This document shows positions 45,228 through 56,036 of a stretch of 64,000 nt of DNA, piece by piece; positions within the stretch are counted from its first letter, which is position 1; each line of letters starts with the position of its first letter. The notes under the pieces are model-generated. The model ran no database searches. It saw only the letters and a program-made list of their open reading frames with translations, and was not told the origin of the DNA. Source of the DNA: Hydrangea macrophylla (Eukaryota > Streptophyta > Magnoliopsida > Cornales > Hydrangeaceae); contig CM066988.1 of the NCBI GenBank assembly GCA_033977485.1, forward strand, positions 77,968,669 to 78,032,668, read 5' to 3'. The position numbers were made by a program, and so were the translations under genes.

Positions 45228-47395
45228 TGTCACGACCCATCCCACTACGCGTGGAAATAGGACATGTGGCACGCCACCAAGGCTCATCCATACATCATAT
45301 AACTATACGCAGCGGAAAGAACTTTAAAACAACCCTGAGTATTTAAAAACTTTAGGAAACATTACCCTCTAAGTTGTAAAATCCATTAGAATCAGAGTTA
45401 TAAAAAGGTTTTGCCCAATTGGAAAGTGTTCAAAAGAATCCATTTGAAAATACAGAGGTCCAGTCGACTGGTTCGGGGATCAGTCGATTGGGGCCTTCAG
45501 ACAGAAAGTTTTTAAAGTTTCAACAGCCATTCCAGTCGACTGTGTCGGGGGTCCAGTCGACTGGGGCCTGCACAATTCAGTCGACTGATCACTCTCCCAG
45601 TCAACTGTGTTATGCAGAACCAAAATTCAACATTTTCAAAAGGGGTCCAGTCGACTGATTGGGGATACAGTCGACTGGTTTTGCCATATATAAAAGTAGT
45701 ATCCAAAATCAACAGTGATTCAGTCGACCGATCAAGGGTCCAGTCGACTGTTTCCATTACAATTCACTTTCAGTGTCTCAATCCCACGGGATCCAGTCGA
45801 CTGATCTGGGGTCCAGTCGACTGCTCCCCTACTGGGCAGCCCTGTGTGAAAATCAACAACTTAAAGCCTCCAAAACCAACACCAACTCAAATACAATTAA
45901 CCATTTACGATTTTTAAAACATCACTACAGGTGTTCAAATACAAAATACAATACTACTGACTTATTACCAAGGCTTAATTACAACATATTATTACAATAT
46001 CCAAATCTTTACTACAAGTTTTGGAAATCGAAACAAAAGTATTAACACGGTGTGATCTCCCGGCGATTCTCGTCCTTACTTCTCACGCCCCTTCTTATCA
46101 TTCTTCTTACCTACAATGGAGCAAATCTCCACTGCTCAGCTATATGTTGAGTGCACAATTCTAAATGTATGATATATGACAATATTCATAGTTTAAGCAT
46201 CTAAAACACATAGAAAATAGTCTCTAGGGTGAGTGGTACGCATTCATCCGGTCGATGTCGTAGGAGGCCCACCTCCAATCCAGACACCACCACACTCACA
46301 AATTACCATCTCAATCAAATCCTCAAGGTTCGAGGAGCTTACTCCGGATGAATTTGCACCAAACTCCCCTTTGACCCAAGTAGACACATAGCATGCTCAC
46401 ATAAACAGTTTTATACATGTTTTTATAATAATTTCGCGTGCATAATTAACGGGCCTAATTAACACATGAATTTCGCCCGGATCCAAAATCTCAAAATCGA
46501 CATTCAAAACATGAAAATTCCATAAAATCATAGATCTAGAATTCATACCTCGTGCGATCTCTCCGAAACTTTGAAGGATCGACTAGGGGCCCGAATAAAC
46601 GTCGGATTCCAAATTATACGCGATTCCTATGAGTTTTACCTGATGTTCCCCAATTTTTAGAAATTAGATTTTTTTGAAAAAGTTTGCCAAACGTGGCCTA
46701 ATTACTATCAAAACGTAGGTCTTGCCTCCACGAGTTCAAATATGAAATCTGGAGAAAATCTGACGGACGAACGGTCGTCGATCGGCGTCGCAAAGCCTGA
46801 AGCACCAAATCTCCCTTCTCTCTCCTCTTTCAAGATATTTTTTTAACTTTTTGGAGAATGAAATCTTATCCTCCACTATTTATAGAAAATCTTCTCGGAA
46901 ATTATGTTTACCTCCCCGCAAGTTTCTCAAAACTTCTAATTAACCCATAAAACTTCGCACATGTCCATTTTATGTCTTTATGAGTGAAAATTATAAATTT
47001 CAGAAGTTTCTGACTAAGTCTCGTTTGGGTCCAAAAATAACGTCCGAAAACTAAATTATGTGGAATCTCTACACCATCTACCTTTTTATATCACGATCAC
47101 TCATGCTCTCACCACAGTTTTCTAAATGATGTAACAATATTAAAAATTACCAGAATTTCCACAACACAGATAAAATTACTATTCATAAAATACCAGATAG
47201 GTCAGATAATATTTAAATCATATAAATGTCATTTAGTTATGCCAATGAAACTGTGAAATTCCATGTTCTCATGTCCTCACTGACACCTTACCGTTGACCC
47301 ACGTCAACTCAACTCAAATTATTAATAACATTAATAATTCCACAATCTCAAGTTATGCATTTTCAAAACCATGAATTTCTGGAACGGGTGTGACA
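45228..47395 (-). mobile_element. Solo LTR of the TGTCACGACCC family, TSD TTCTC
   Basis: 2168 bp, ends TGTCACGACCC and GGGTGTGACA, perfect 5-bp duplications TTCTC (45223-45227 and 47396-47400). Minus-strand TATA box TCTATAAATAG (about 46879-46889). Homologous to 47675-49745 in the opposite orientation. Contains twelve CAGTCGACTG-type palindromes (45459-45824). Confidence 0.9.
45459..45824. repeat. CAGTCGACTG palindrome cluster, six pairs
   Basis: Twelve copies, perfect or one base off, starting at 45461/45481, 45533/45554, 45578/45598, 45648/45668, 45721/45741 and 45794/45814. Within-pair spacing is 20-21 bp in all six; pair-to-pair spacing is 72, 45, 70, 73 and 73 bp. Confidence 0.95.
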
Positions 47396-47674
47396 TTCTC
47401 CTCTGTGAGGAGATGAACATCATATATTCATAGGTGAAAAACCATTCAGAGGCAAATGAGAAATTATCACCCAAAGTGCTCATGTGCTACATTGGTTGAG
47501 GAGGTGTGAAGTGGGCAAATAAGCTATTTTCCCCACACAAGAAAACCAATAAAGAAGTTGGGAGTATATATAGGCTCTTTACAAAGTGCATGCCCCTTTG
47601 GAATACCCACTTTTATTAAGGGGAAGGACCTAGAGAAATGTTGATCCACCACACACGCGCGCGCCACCACCACC
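47396..47674. other. 279-bp spacer between inverted solo LTRs
   Basis: No ORF. Contains a short CA/CG-rich stretch near its right end. Possibly part of an older LTR. Confidence 0.5.
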
Positions 47675-49002
47675 TATCACGCCCGTCCCGAAAAATCATT
47701 GTTTTAAAACTCCTAAATGAAATTCTGGAAATTATTAACGTTGTTTAATAATTTTGATGGAAGTTGACTGTGGGTCAACTAAAGGTGTCAATTTAGGACA
47801 CGGGAAGTTGGTAATTCAAGAGGATTCCATGTGATTTAAACGACATTTATGTGATTAAATATTATTTCACATTATCTGGTAATTGTGAATAGTGCTTTCA
47901 ACTGTGTAGTATAAGTTCTGCTAGTTTTGATCTTGATTTAGATCATTTTGACAAGCATAGTATTAACGTAGGTGATACTTTGCATAAAAAGTAGGTTATC
48001 TAGAAATTCTACGAAAATGATTTTCGGAATGTAATTACGACGACAAACAGAACTTAGACGAAAACTTTTATAATTTACAATTTTCACTCGTGAAGCAATA
48101 AATTAGACGTTTTGGGGGATAATTGGAAGTTTTGATAACTCGTGGGGAGCTAAATGTAATTTTTTTAAAGTTTTGCCTACATATAGAATGTGAGTTGAGA
48201 TATTTTCAAAATATCTCAAACCAAGAGAGAGAAAAAGGAGATTTTGGAGCTTAAAACTTTCCGACACCAATTGATGTACTTTTGTCCGATTGTTTTAAAC
48301 CAGATTTCATATTCGGACTCCTCGAGGTAAGAGCTACGTTTTGATACCTCTTAGACCTTGTTTGGCTAAGTTTTACAAAATTCCTAATATTGAGTTTTCT
48401 TGGAAAACGTGTCAAAACTCATAGGTTTTGCGTATAATCGGAGATTTAGGTTAGTATCGGTATTCTTACGATCCTCCTAAAATCATAAGGGCATAGCTTA
48501 AGATATGAATTCCAGACCTATAATTATAAAAAAAAATCCATGTTTTAAATATCTGGTTTGATATTTTGGATTCGGGCAAAATTCGTGTATTAATTAGTCT
48601 CGTTAATTATGCACATGAAAATGAAATAAAAGCATGTATATGCGATTATATAAGCATGCTATGTGTCTACGTGGGTTGAAGGGGTGTTTGGTACAAATTT
48701 ATCCGTGGTAAGCTGCTTGATGTTTGAGCATTTTGTAGCGACGACTACTGTGCATGATTTGGGAGAAGGCCCAGCCTGGGACTGTGCATGGTTTGGGAGA
48801 AGGCCCAACCAGGGCACTGGATGAGTGACAAGGAGAAGGCCTTCCACGACATCAATTCCATTTACCGGATGAATGCGTACCACTCTCCCTAGAAACTATT
48901 TTGATGTGTTTTGATACCTTAAAGCATAAATTGTCATATAAGCATATGTTTAGAATTGTACACTCAACAAATGGCTGAGCAGTGGACCTTTACTCCATTA
49001 CA

Positions 49003-49041
49003 GGTGATAAGAAGAACGGGAAAAATAAGCGAGAAGAGTGA
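49003..49041 (+). other. Putative terminal exon with a short Lys-rich reading frame
   Basis: After the acceptor-like CATTACAG the sequence reads GDKKNGKNKREE then TGA. The inverted relative has the equivalent site (CATTGTAG, about 46125, minus strand) followed by KKNDKKGREK and TAA. Shared structure in diverged copies suggests constraint at some time. Role unknown. Confidence 0.35.
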
Positions 49042-49327
49042 GGCTGATGAGATGACGAGACAGTCCTTGTAAATGTTTTTAGTTTCCATTCCATGTTGTA
49101 ATAATGAATTTTTGAGTAGCCAGAACCATGTTTTGCTTTAACTTAGAAACCCTGGAATGGATTCATAGTATTGTAATCCGTAGTAAAACTCTTGTAATTA
49201 TGTCTTGGAGATGTCACAACACAATTAGGACTACTATGGAATGAGGCTGTTTTGTGTGCTTAATCTCCGAATGTGTGGAGATAACTTAACTTTGGAAATT
49301 CTATGGAATGTGATGTGTTTGGGAAAC

Positions 49328-49595
49328 CAGTTGGCTGGATACATTAGGTGGATGAATTTCTCATTCAGTTTTTCAGAAACCAGTTGACTGGGTATAGAAA
49401 ACAGTCAAATGGATTGTGTCTCAAATGAGAGTTTCAGGAGGATCGAGGTCCAGTCGACCGAACGAGCCCAGTTGATTGAGAATTTGATCCTACAATCGAC
49501 TGGGTTCCCGACACAGTCGACTAGATTCGATGGTTGAGCTGTCATACTCTCGGTAGTTCCAAGACAGTCAACTGGGTCCCCGACACAGTCAACAG
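49328..49595. repeat. CAGTCGACTG-type palindrome pairs, diverged
   Basis: Pairs at about 49381/49402, 49451/49469, 49493/49514 and 49565/49586 (18-21 bp within pairs; 70, 42 and 72 bp between), plus a single site near 49328. Same arrangement as in the inverted LTR although many sites have point changes. Confidence 0.85.
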
Positions 49596-50020
49596 GATTG
49601 CTGTTTTCAAAAATGAAAATTATTTTTAAGTGTTCTAAAAGGGGGGAAAACTTTTTATAACTCTGAAATTGGAGTTTCTACTTTTTATAGTCTCGATGGC
49701 GTGCCACGTCTCATATTTCCACATGTAGTGGGATGGGTCATGACACTGTCAACCAGGCTGGGCTAGGCTGGGCTTGGGCTTCTTTGAACAAATGTATTCT
49801 TTTTGGAGAAAGTTTATTTTAAATTTTTAATAAGTCATTTTAAAATTTCAAAAGTAATTGTTTCCCTCCAAAAAACTATTAGATTTACCAACAGTCATAT
49901 TTGTTCTTATGGCCAGTTTGGTTGAGTCTTTTCGAACAGTACCTTGTTTGGGTGTGACTTTTCAAACAATCACCAAAAAATTATATATATACAGCCTCTC
50001 TGTTCATTCATCAATCACGA

Positions 50021-50023
<3 letters not shown>

Positions 50024-50098
<75 letters not shown>
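50024..50098. repeat. (CA)n(CT)n compound microsatellite
   Basis: About 23 CA units followed by about 13 CT units. ORFs across it are artefacts. Confidence 0.95.
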
Positions 50099-50100
<2 letters not shown>

Positions 50101-50364
50101 ATGTGCATTTAGATGATACCATTGGAAGAAGCTCAACTTGCCACGATGTGATGTGCATTTAGATGATGCCATTTTACTCCTCATCTTAACATGGTAGCAC
50201 TTTGTTGCTGATAAACCTAGTTTTTGAAAATTCCTCCCTATTGATCTAGTTGATTCTCTTCTTTTTCCAGGATGTGCTTTGATTTAGTGCCTTAGCTTAT
50301 AGAATAAAAGTTACTCCATTTTAAAACAACTTGGTGACTTGAAAACACGCCCTTGGTGTGAAGG

Positions 50365-50590
50365 GATCGTGTTAGGCAAACAGAGTTTGCCCCTAGTTTG
50401 AGGTATAGGAAGTAGAATTCATAGGAAAACGAGGTAGGTGACCAAAGCTTGCCCCTAGTTTGGACGATGGTTCTTTGAAGAATTTAGGCAAACAAGGTAG
50501 GTGACTAAAGTTTTCCCCTTGTATGAAGGGTAGATAGTAAATTCAGGAAAACAAGGCGGGTAGTCGAAGTTTGCCCCTAGTGTGGAAGGT
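50365..50590. repeat. About 62-bp tandem repeat, four copies
   Basis: Each unit contains GTTTGCCCCTAGTTTG or a variant (near 50384, 50448, 50510 and 50569) and an AAACAAGGTAGGTGAC-like part. Probably the 3' non-coding end of the minus-strand Tat element. Confidence 0.8.
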
Positions 50591-50721
50591 GATTTCTGGC
50601 TTGAGGCAAGGATCGTGACTTTAATCTCTCAAATGCTCATAACTTTTGCCTAGACACTAGTGAAGTGACCTAGCAAGCTCTTTTCTCTCTTTTGTTATTG
50701 CTCACCTTGGATTTAGCTCTA

Positions 50722-51425
50722 ATTTTTGCCCAGGCGCCCTTTCGGATTTTTAACCTAGCGAGCCACCCTTCTTTTCGTTTTGGAAAGTCTGCCTATGTAC
50801 CCCCGAGCGAGGATCAGGTCCAACGTAGTTTGGGCCGTGGTAAGAAAGAAGCGGGTTGATTTTGATGTCGGTGGGAGGATCGAACTGATGCGATTGCCTA
50901 CGTATCCCCGAACGGGAATTAGGTCGAGCATAGTTTAAGGCGAGGCTTGAAAGAAGAGGGGTTGAGGGTTTTTCAATGGAGTTCAAACTTAGGTCACTTG
51001 TGGTAGCCTTGAATAAGAAGATTCAGTTTCAGTTTCAGTCTTAGTCTCCCTTTCTTTTCTTTTCTTTTTCATTTTTTTTCTTTTCATTTTTTTGTTTTTA
51101 GGATTGATCCTTTTCACTTCCACCTAGCCAGTCAATTTTGCTTTTCATGTAGTAGATTTGTGAGATATCTTCTGATCGCAGTCTCGAAATTTCATAATGT
51201 GCGTGTCAGCTCTCAGAATTTGTTTGTGGTCATTCGGGAGCTTTTTGAAATATGATCTAGACACATTCTCATGATGTACCTTGAAGTGTACAATTCTCTG
51301 TATCACCAAAATCTTCTTTATTTCATTTTCTCCATCATTTTGACTGACTAAGGTTAGATCTTGGAAATCAATACCTTTTCAGCTCTAACTTTTGCCTAGG
51401 TGCCCTTTCGGGTTTTCAACCTAGC
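50722..51425 (-). other. 3' non-coding region of the second Tat-like element
   Basis: Two copies of GCGCCCTTTCGGATTTTTAA-like blocks (near 50731 and 51393) and two copies of the GCCTACGTAT...AGGTC...GTAGTTT motif (about 50790-50835 and 50895-50940), the reverse complement of the Tat 3' motif at 21521. No intact ORF. Confidence 0.6.
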
Positions 51426-51879
51426 GAGTTTTTTCTTTTCTTTTCTCTTCTTTTCTTCTTTCTTTCTTCTTTTTTTTTTTGAAAGTGGAGATGAAACTCA
51501 CTGAAATGTTTGGCTATCATCAAGGACTAAGTCTACATTGCTTTCAATCGGACATATTGCATGGCTCCCAATTGGATTGAGCTCAAGGCTTCGAAATGGT
51601 GGGAAAAGGGGGCAAGCCCCAAGTCAGTTCCAAGTGTGTCTTTTTGAGATTTGAGCAAAAGCATCTTTTAAATTCTTAAAGTAAGACTATTCAATTCTCG
51701 GCTCTTCATCGGTGCCAGCGTGAAATCGACTTTGACCTTTTCAGGATTCTTTTCTTTTTGTTTGATGCAAAATTTATTAGCAGAGTAATATCCATGGTAA
51801 TTTGAAAAGTGACATTTCAGTTTGATGACTCATGCATTGATGACTAGACACATCAGATTAGGCAAAATGAGATTTCACT
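51426..51879. other. Unassigned segment of the second Tat-like element
   Basis: T-rich tract at about 51428-51480, otherwise no recognisable coding or repeat structure. Confidence 0.4.
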
Positions 51880-54049
51880 TCATTAGCTAGAGAGAGGAAT
51901 TACATTACTCGACACAGACCCATAACAACTCGATGACAGACAGACTTTACCACAAGACTAAACTTAAAATAGATTCAAAACATAGGGCAGACTCGACTAG
52001 ACTCGGCTTGGTCTCAAATGGAGTGTCACGGTGACTCGCTTATTCTTTTTTTTTTGAAAGAGCATCCTCATTTGTTTTGCTAGCACAAGTCTCAAACACC
52101 ATCGTTTCACCAGCACAGGTTCAACATTTATGGGTATCAGCAAAAGGGATCATTTGAACAGATTAGCCAGGGGCTTTAGGTTCGATGAAGTTGGCATTTT
52201 GGTTAACATAGGGTTGGATGGGCGATGACTCAATGATTTTCTAGATCTGATCGATGAGGTCTTAGATATCATGGCGAAGGTGCATGCAGCTGTCGATGTC
52301 GTGACCTGGGCCTTGGTGGTAGGCACAACATTTGGACAGGTTACAGTTAAGCAAAGGGATACCAGCACAAGGCTAAAGGGGTTGGAGGTGCCCCTTTTTG
52401 ATGAGGTTATCAAGGATTACGGACAGCGGCATACCCAGGTTGGCGAAGGTTCTTGGGTTGCAGGCTTTTTTAAACTTTGAGTTCAAGTGGGTCCTTAGAG
52501 TGGCTCTTGGGTTTGGATATGGACCAGGATTACCAAGGCTAGGGTATGGGCTTGGATACAAGTAGGGATTCGGATGTGGAAATTGTCAGGAAACTGCGTT
52601 CCCAGAATCCATTGACAACGCATATAAGTTGGTACAGCAAAAATTATGTGAAAACTACAATAACCCTATAAGGGCGGACCTAGGGTTACCTTAAATTGCT
52701 AAAACGGATTGTTGTAGTAGACGAATCGAGAACACGGGCTCGATAACAGATCACGATCTTCTACCGTATTCCTTTGTTGCCAGAATATCGAACTGAGTGT
52801 GGGCTCCTTCGAAATCCTTTATGTTTCTGCTCTCTCTTTTTACGCTCTCTTTTCTATTCCAAGTTATAATACTCTTGATGGAAAAAATGCAAAATGAGGA
52901 GAGAGCCAAAACTGCATATATATAGGCTACGATAGGGACCACAAGAAGTCAATAAGGAATAGGCTTCCTTATGGAATTAGGAAACCCTAATTCGAACTTA
53001 ATCAGATTCCTATTTTCATAAATTATAATTCATACCACTAAAGAATTATAATTGCACTCCTACCCTTATCTCAAAAATTTATTTCGAGCTCCATGTTATT
53101 AAATGCTTATTATCTCCCCATGTTAAGATTACAGATATCCATTAATTAAATATAATTACTGACAAACATATTTAATTAATCTCTTAAAATTCCTTGAGAT
53201 CCTCTGTTTAACTTATCTGATATGTCGGATACAAAATCAACCTGCATGGTTTGACATAATCAAAACTTATAAGCTTTCTCAAGGGGATATCATCAATCCC
53301 AAAATTGAGACATGGATTCCATCATTAATTAATATCCACCACACAATTAATATTATCACCCAATCTAATGAGATATTGACCCATTTAAGGACCTCACCCT
53401 TTTAGGGATCAAAGTGTAAATATAAAATGTACGTGTCTATAAATTGACTTAGGATTTAGAGCATAAGCACTCATAATAGTCATGAGGTATTAATTATCTT
53501 ATAAGTCAGTATAAAGATAATTACCCCAAGTCGGTCCCGTTTAATACACAAAATGTACCAACATGGTGAGTTGAAACCATACTGTTTCCCGCAGTCAAGA
53601 TAAACCTACTACAACACCATGCTGCAGTCCTACCGATGGTTTGTCCAATCCATCCAAGACTGTAAACCAAAATCTTACATTCTACAAGATCCGATGGTTT
53701 GATCTTCCGTATGTAAGCCGAACTCTACACACTAAACCACCTACTATGTAGAATGAAAGACACACATGCATAATATTAAATAAATAATATAATACAAATA
53801 TTGCCCACACCATTCTCATAAAAATGGATTCACTGATTTTATTAAATGAATAATAAATCAACTACATAAAGCATGGCTTTTAGTATATATCCCTGACAGA
53901 AATGGGCTTGAATAGACGACGTCAGACAACCCATACTTCTCTTTATTGATGCTCTGCACCATCATCTTAAATCGGCTTATCCTTAAACTTAGCTGTTCAA
54001 CAGTGGTTTGCAGTTTGTTCACTTTCTCTTCCAGAGCTTGGTAGGCCAT
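51880..54049 (-). pseudogene. Tat-type Gag fragment, split by a copia solo LTR
   Basis: Starts MAYQALEEKVNKLQTTVEQL at 54049, a coiled-coil N-terminus usual for Tat Gag. The frame is broken by the solo LTR 52584-53898. Without the insertion and one TSD copy the same frame continues into a P/Y/N-rich stretch (near 52560), RTFANLGMPLSVILDNLI and the C-terminal CCAYHQGPGHDIDSC zinc motif (about 52280-52325). Five stops and no frameshift occur downstream; each could derive from CAA, CAG or CGA. The central capsid domain is missing, so this copy was already deleted. Confidence 0.75.
52584..53898 (-). mobile_element. Copia-like solo LTR, TSD GAAAT
   Basis: 1315 bp with termini TGTCAGG...CCTGACA and perfect 5-bp duplications GAAAT (52579-52583 and 53899-53903). 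Minus-strand TATA box CCTATATATATGCAG (about 52912-52926) sets orientation. Removing it restores the Gag reading frame on both sides, an internal check on the boundaries. Superfamily is inferred only from size and ends. Confidence 0.92.
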
Positions 54050-54549
54050 TATTGGGTTTATGATAGCCTGGGCTAGCCTGCGATCATAACAATGAATTCA
54101 GGGGGGTACAATAGTGTCCTTACCCGGGGCTACAATTTTCTACAAATAGAAGTAAAAACCCAAATTAGCAGAGGTGCAAAGCACTTCTTATGGGCCCCTA
54201 GTAGGAAGAGATGATTGGAATTTTGAAGGATTTATTGATGTGAACCTATGACGGTTGTAGTGTGTATACGACTTCTATACAATGATTGAGATAAGCGAGG
54301 ATGATGATATGTATGCATTTGATGTGTAGGATTGACACATGTGAGACTGACGAGATGCGCGTTCATGCGAATAGACATGAATTGTGTATGCATATGAGAC
54401 AAGTATGCAGATGCAAGCCCTAATCTATATGATGCCTCTACTTCTAACATATAGCAGCTAAACAAGTAAGGTCCTAACCATACAGAGTGTGCTAACTTTT
54501 CTTTCCAGGATGATCGCCGTTATGGGAAGGGTGAGGAGGACAGGTTTGC
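54050..54549 (-). other. Leader of Tat element near gag
   Basis: No gene or repeat recognised. Confidence 0.4.
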
Positions 54550-55440
54550 TCTTTGAGGAATGAGAATCCGGGAAACTTTATAAGTAGAGATTTTTGGGAA
54601 ATCTGGGTGAATTTTGGTAGCGTTTCTAGGTAACGGGGATTTCTGGGAAATCTAGGTGATTTGGACAAAGTTTCTGAAAGAAACAGGTATTTCTAGGTGA
54701 GTCGGACAAAGTTTCTGGGGGGGAACTGCGAAACCAGAGTTTCTGGGAGAAACAAGGTAAAATGGGAAAGGTTTTTGGGAAAAGCAGGGATTCCAAGGTT
54801 TTTGAGATAAATAGAGATTTATGGGTTTCTGGGATAATCACGGATTTCTAGGAAATCTAGACGTATTGGATAGAGTTTTGGGGAGAAACTGGTGCATATG
54901 AGATTTCTGGGAGAAACAGGACTCTTAGAGTTTCTGGGTGAAATAGGGTTTTCTAGGTGGCTTGGACGGAGTTTCTGGGAGAAACAAGTAGAGTTGGACA
55001 GAGTTTCTGGGAAAAATTGGAAAATCTGAGTTTCTGGGAGAAACAAGGTGAATCTGGACAAAGTGTCTGGGAGGAACTGGTATATCTAGGAATTTTCTGA
55101 GAAATGTAGATAGGGTTTCTGGAAGAAACTGGTATATCTGGGAATTTTTGAGTGTTTTGAAAATCTGGGCAGAGTTTCTGGGAGAAATTGAAAAATCAAA
55201 ATTTTTGGGAGAAATTGGTACATCTAGGCATTTCTGGGAAGTTTGGACGGAGTTGCTGGGATTTTTGGGAAATCTAGGAGATTTGGACAGAGCTTCTGGG
55301 AAAACAGGTATATTTGGGTAAGTTGGACAGAGTTTTTAGGAAAAACAAGTATATCGGAGTTTCTGAAAGAAACTGAGATTTTTGGGTAATCTGGGGGATT
55401 TGGACAGAGTTTTTCGGAGAAACTGGTAGATATGACGGTG
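54550..55440. repeat. Array of GTTTCTGGGAGAAAC hairpins, about 20 units
   Basis: Degenerate units GTTTC-TGGGA-GAAAC (stem 5, loop 5), separated by A/G-rich linkers ending in GGACAGA or GGACAAA. Spacing is irregular (about 25-90 bp). They lie in the leader between primer site and gag of the minus-strand Tat element. Short ORFs encoding SQKLCPN-type repeats on the minus strand follow from the array. Confidence 0.85.
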
Positions 55441-56016
55441 ATCATACTCCTATGTCTTAGGATCAACAAACAAGGTTTGCAGTGTATATCTTTGTGGGCA
55501 TAGAGTAGACATCCTTGTCATGGTGCTTAGGTAGGTCAACTCAATGTAATCACGTGTGAGTGATTGCGTTGGGAATCATAAGAAAGAGGTTCTATTCTAT
55601 GCCACATAAGCGTCTACACCGCGCAGGTAATCCTACCAGGGCATACAGCAGATACATCACATTATCATATCTGAAAAGATAAATGAATAGTCCTGTGAAA
55701 GGCTCTATAGGAATCTATATGCAAAGGCTGGGTTTAGTCAGAGAGGGTGCATTGACGAGAGTTCCAATATACCGTCAGAGAGACAGTACGGAAGTTTTTA
55801 GTCTTTTTGACATACCTAATAAAGGTACAATATCAACGATGACTTGTGCCCTGGCACAGCAAGACCTAAATAATGTCAGTGTTGCGTTTCAGACACAGTC
55901 GGAGGGAAAATACAGGAGTGCAATGCGATGAACCAAAAACACAGTAAAAAGATGATTTTAAGGAAGCTTCTTATGAGTCAAACCTCTGTATTATTTTGTT
56001 TTGAAAATAAAATTAA
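55441..56016 (-). other. Leader next to the primer site
   Basis: No ORF or repeat recognised. Confidence 0.4.
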
Positions 56017-56033
56017 CCCCAGCAAAGTCGCTA
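56017..56033 (-). other. Primer binding site, probably tRNA-Arg
   Basis: Minus strand TAGCGACTTTGCTGGGG resembles TGGCGACTC-CTGGGG, the site used by Tat/Ogre elements. Two or three mismatches, mostly of the G-to-A/C-to-T kind. It is 3 bp from the LTR end at 56037. Confidence 0.65.
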
Positions 56034-56036
56034 GAT

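Larger units (their letters stand above)
47675..49745 (+). mobile_element. Solo LTR, inverted copy of 45228-47395
   Basis: Begins TATCACGCCCGTCCC (consensus TGTCAC) and ends GGGTCATGACA. Aligns with the reverse complement of 45228-47395 along its length. No matching TSD (CCACC versus CTGTC). Gene-like landmarks on the plus strand: TATA-like ACATATAGAATG (about 48178-48190), a strong donor CTCGAG/GTAAGAG at about 48328, and an acceptor TTACTCCATTACAG at about 49002 followed by a short Lys-rich frame. Confidence 0.8.

Noticed and set aside
50024..50112. ORFs encoding His-Thr and Ser-Leu runs
   Set aside because: CA/CT microsatellite.
54626..55469. Minus-strand ORFs with SQKLCPN-type repeats
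   Set aside because: Follow from the degenerate hairpin array in the leader; frames break between units and there is no conserved full-length frame.
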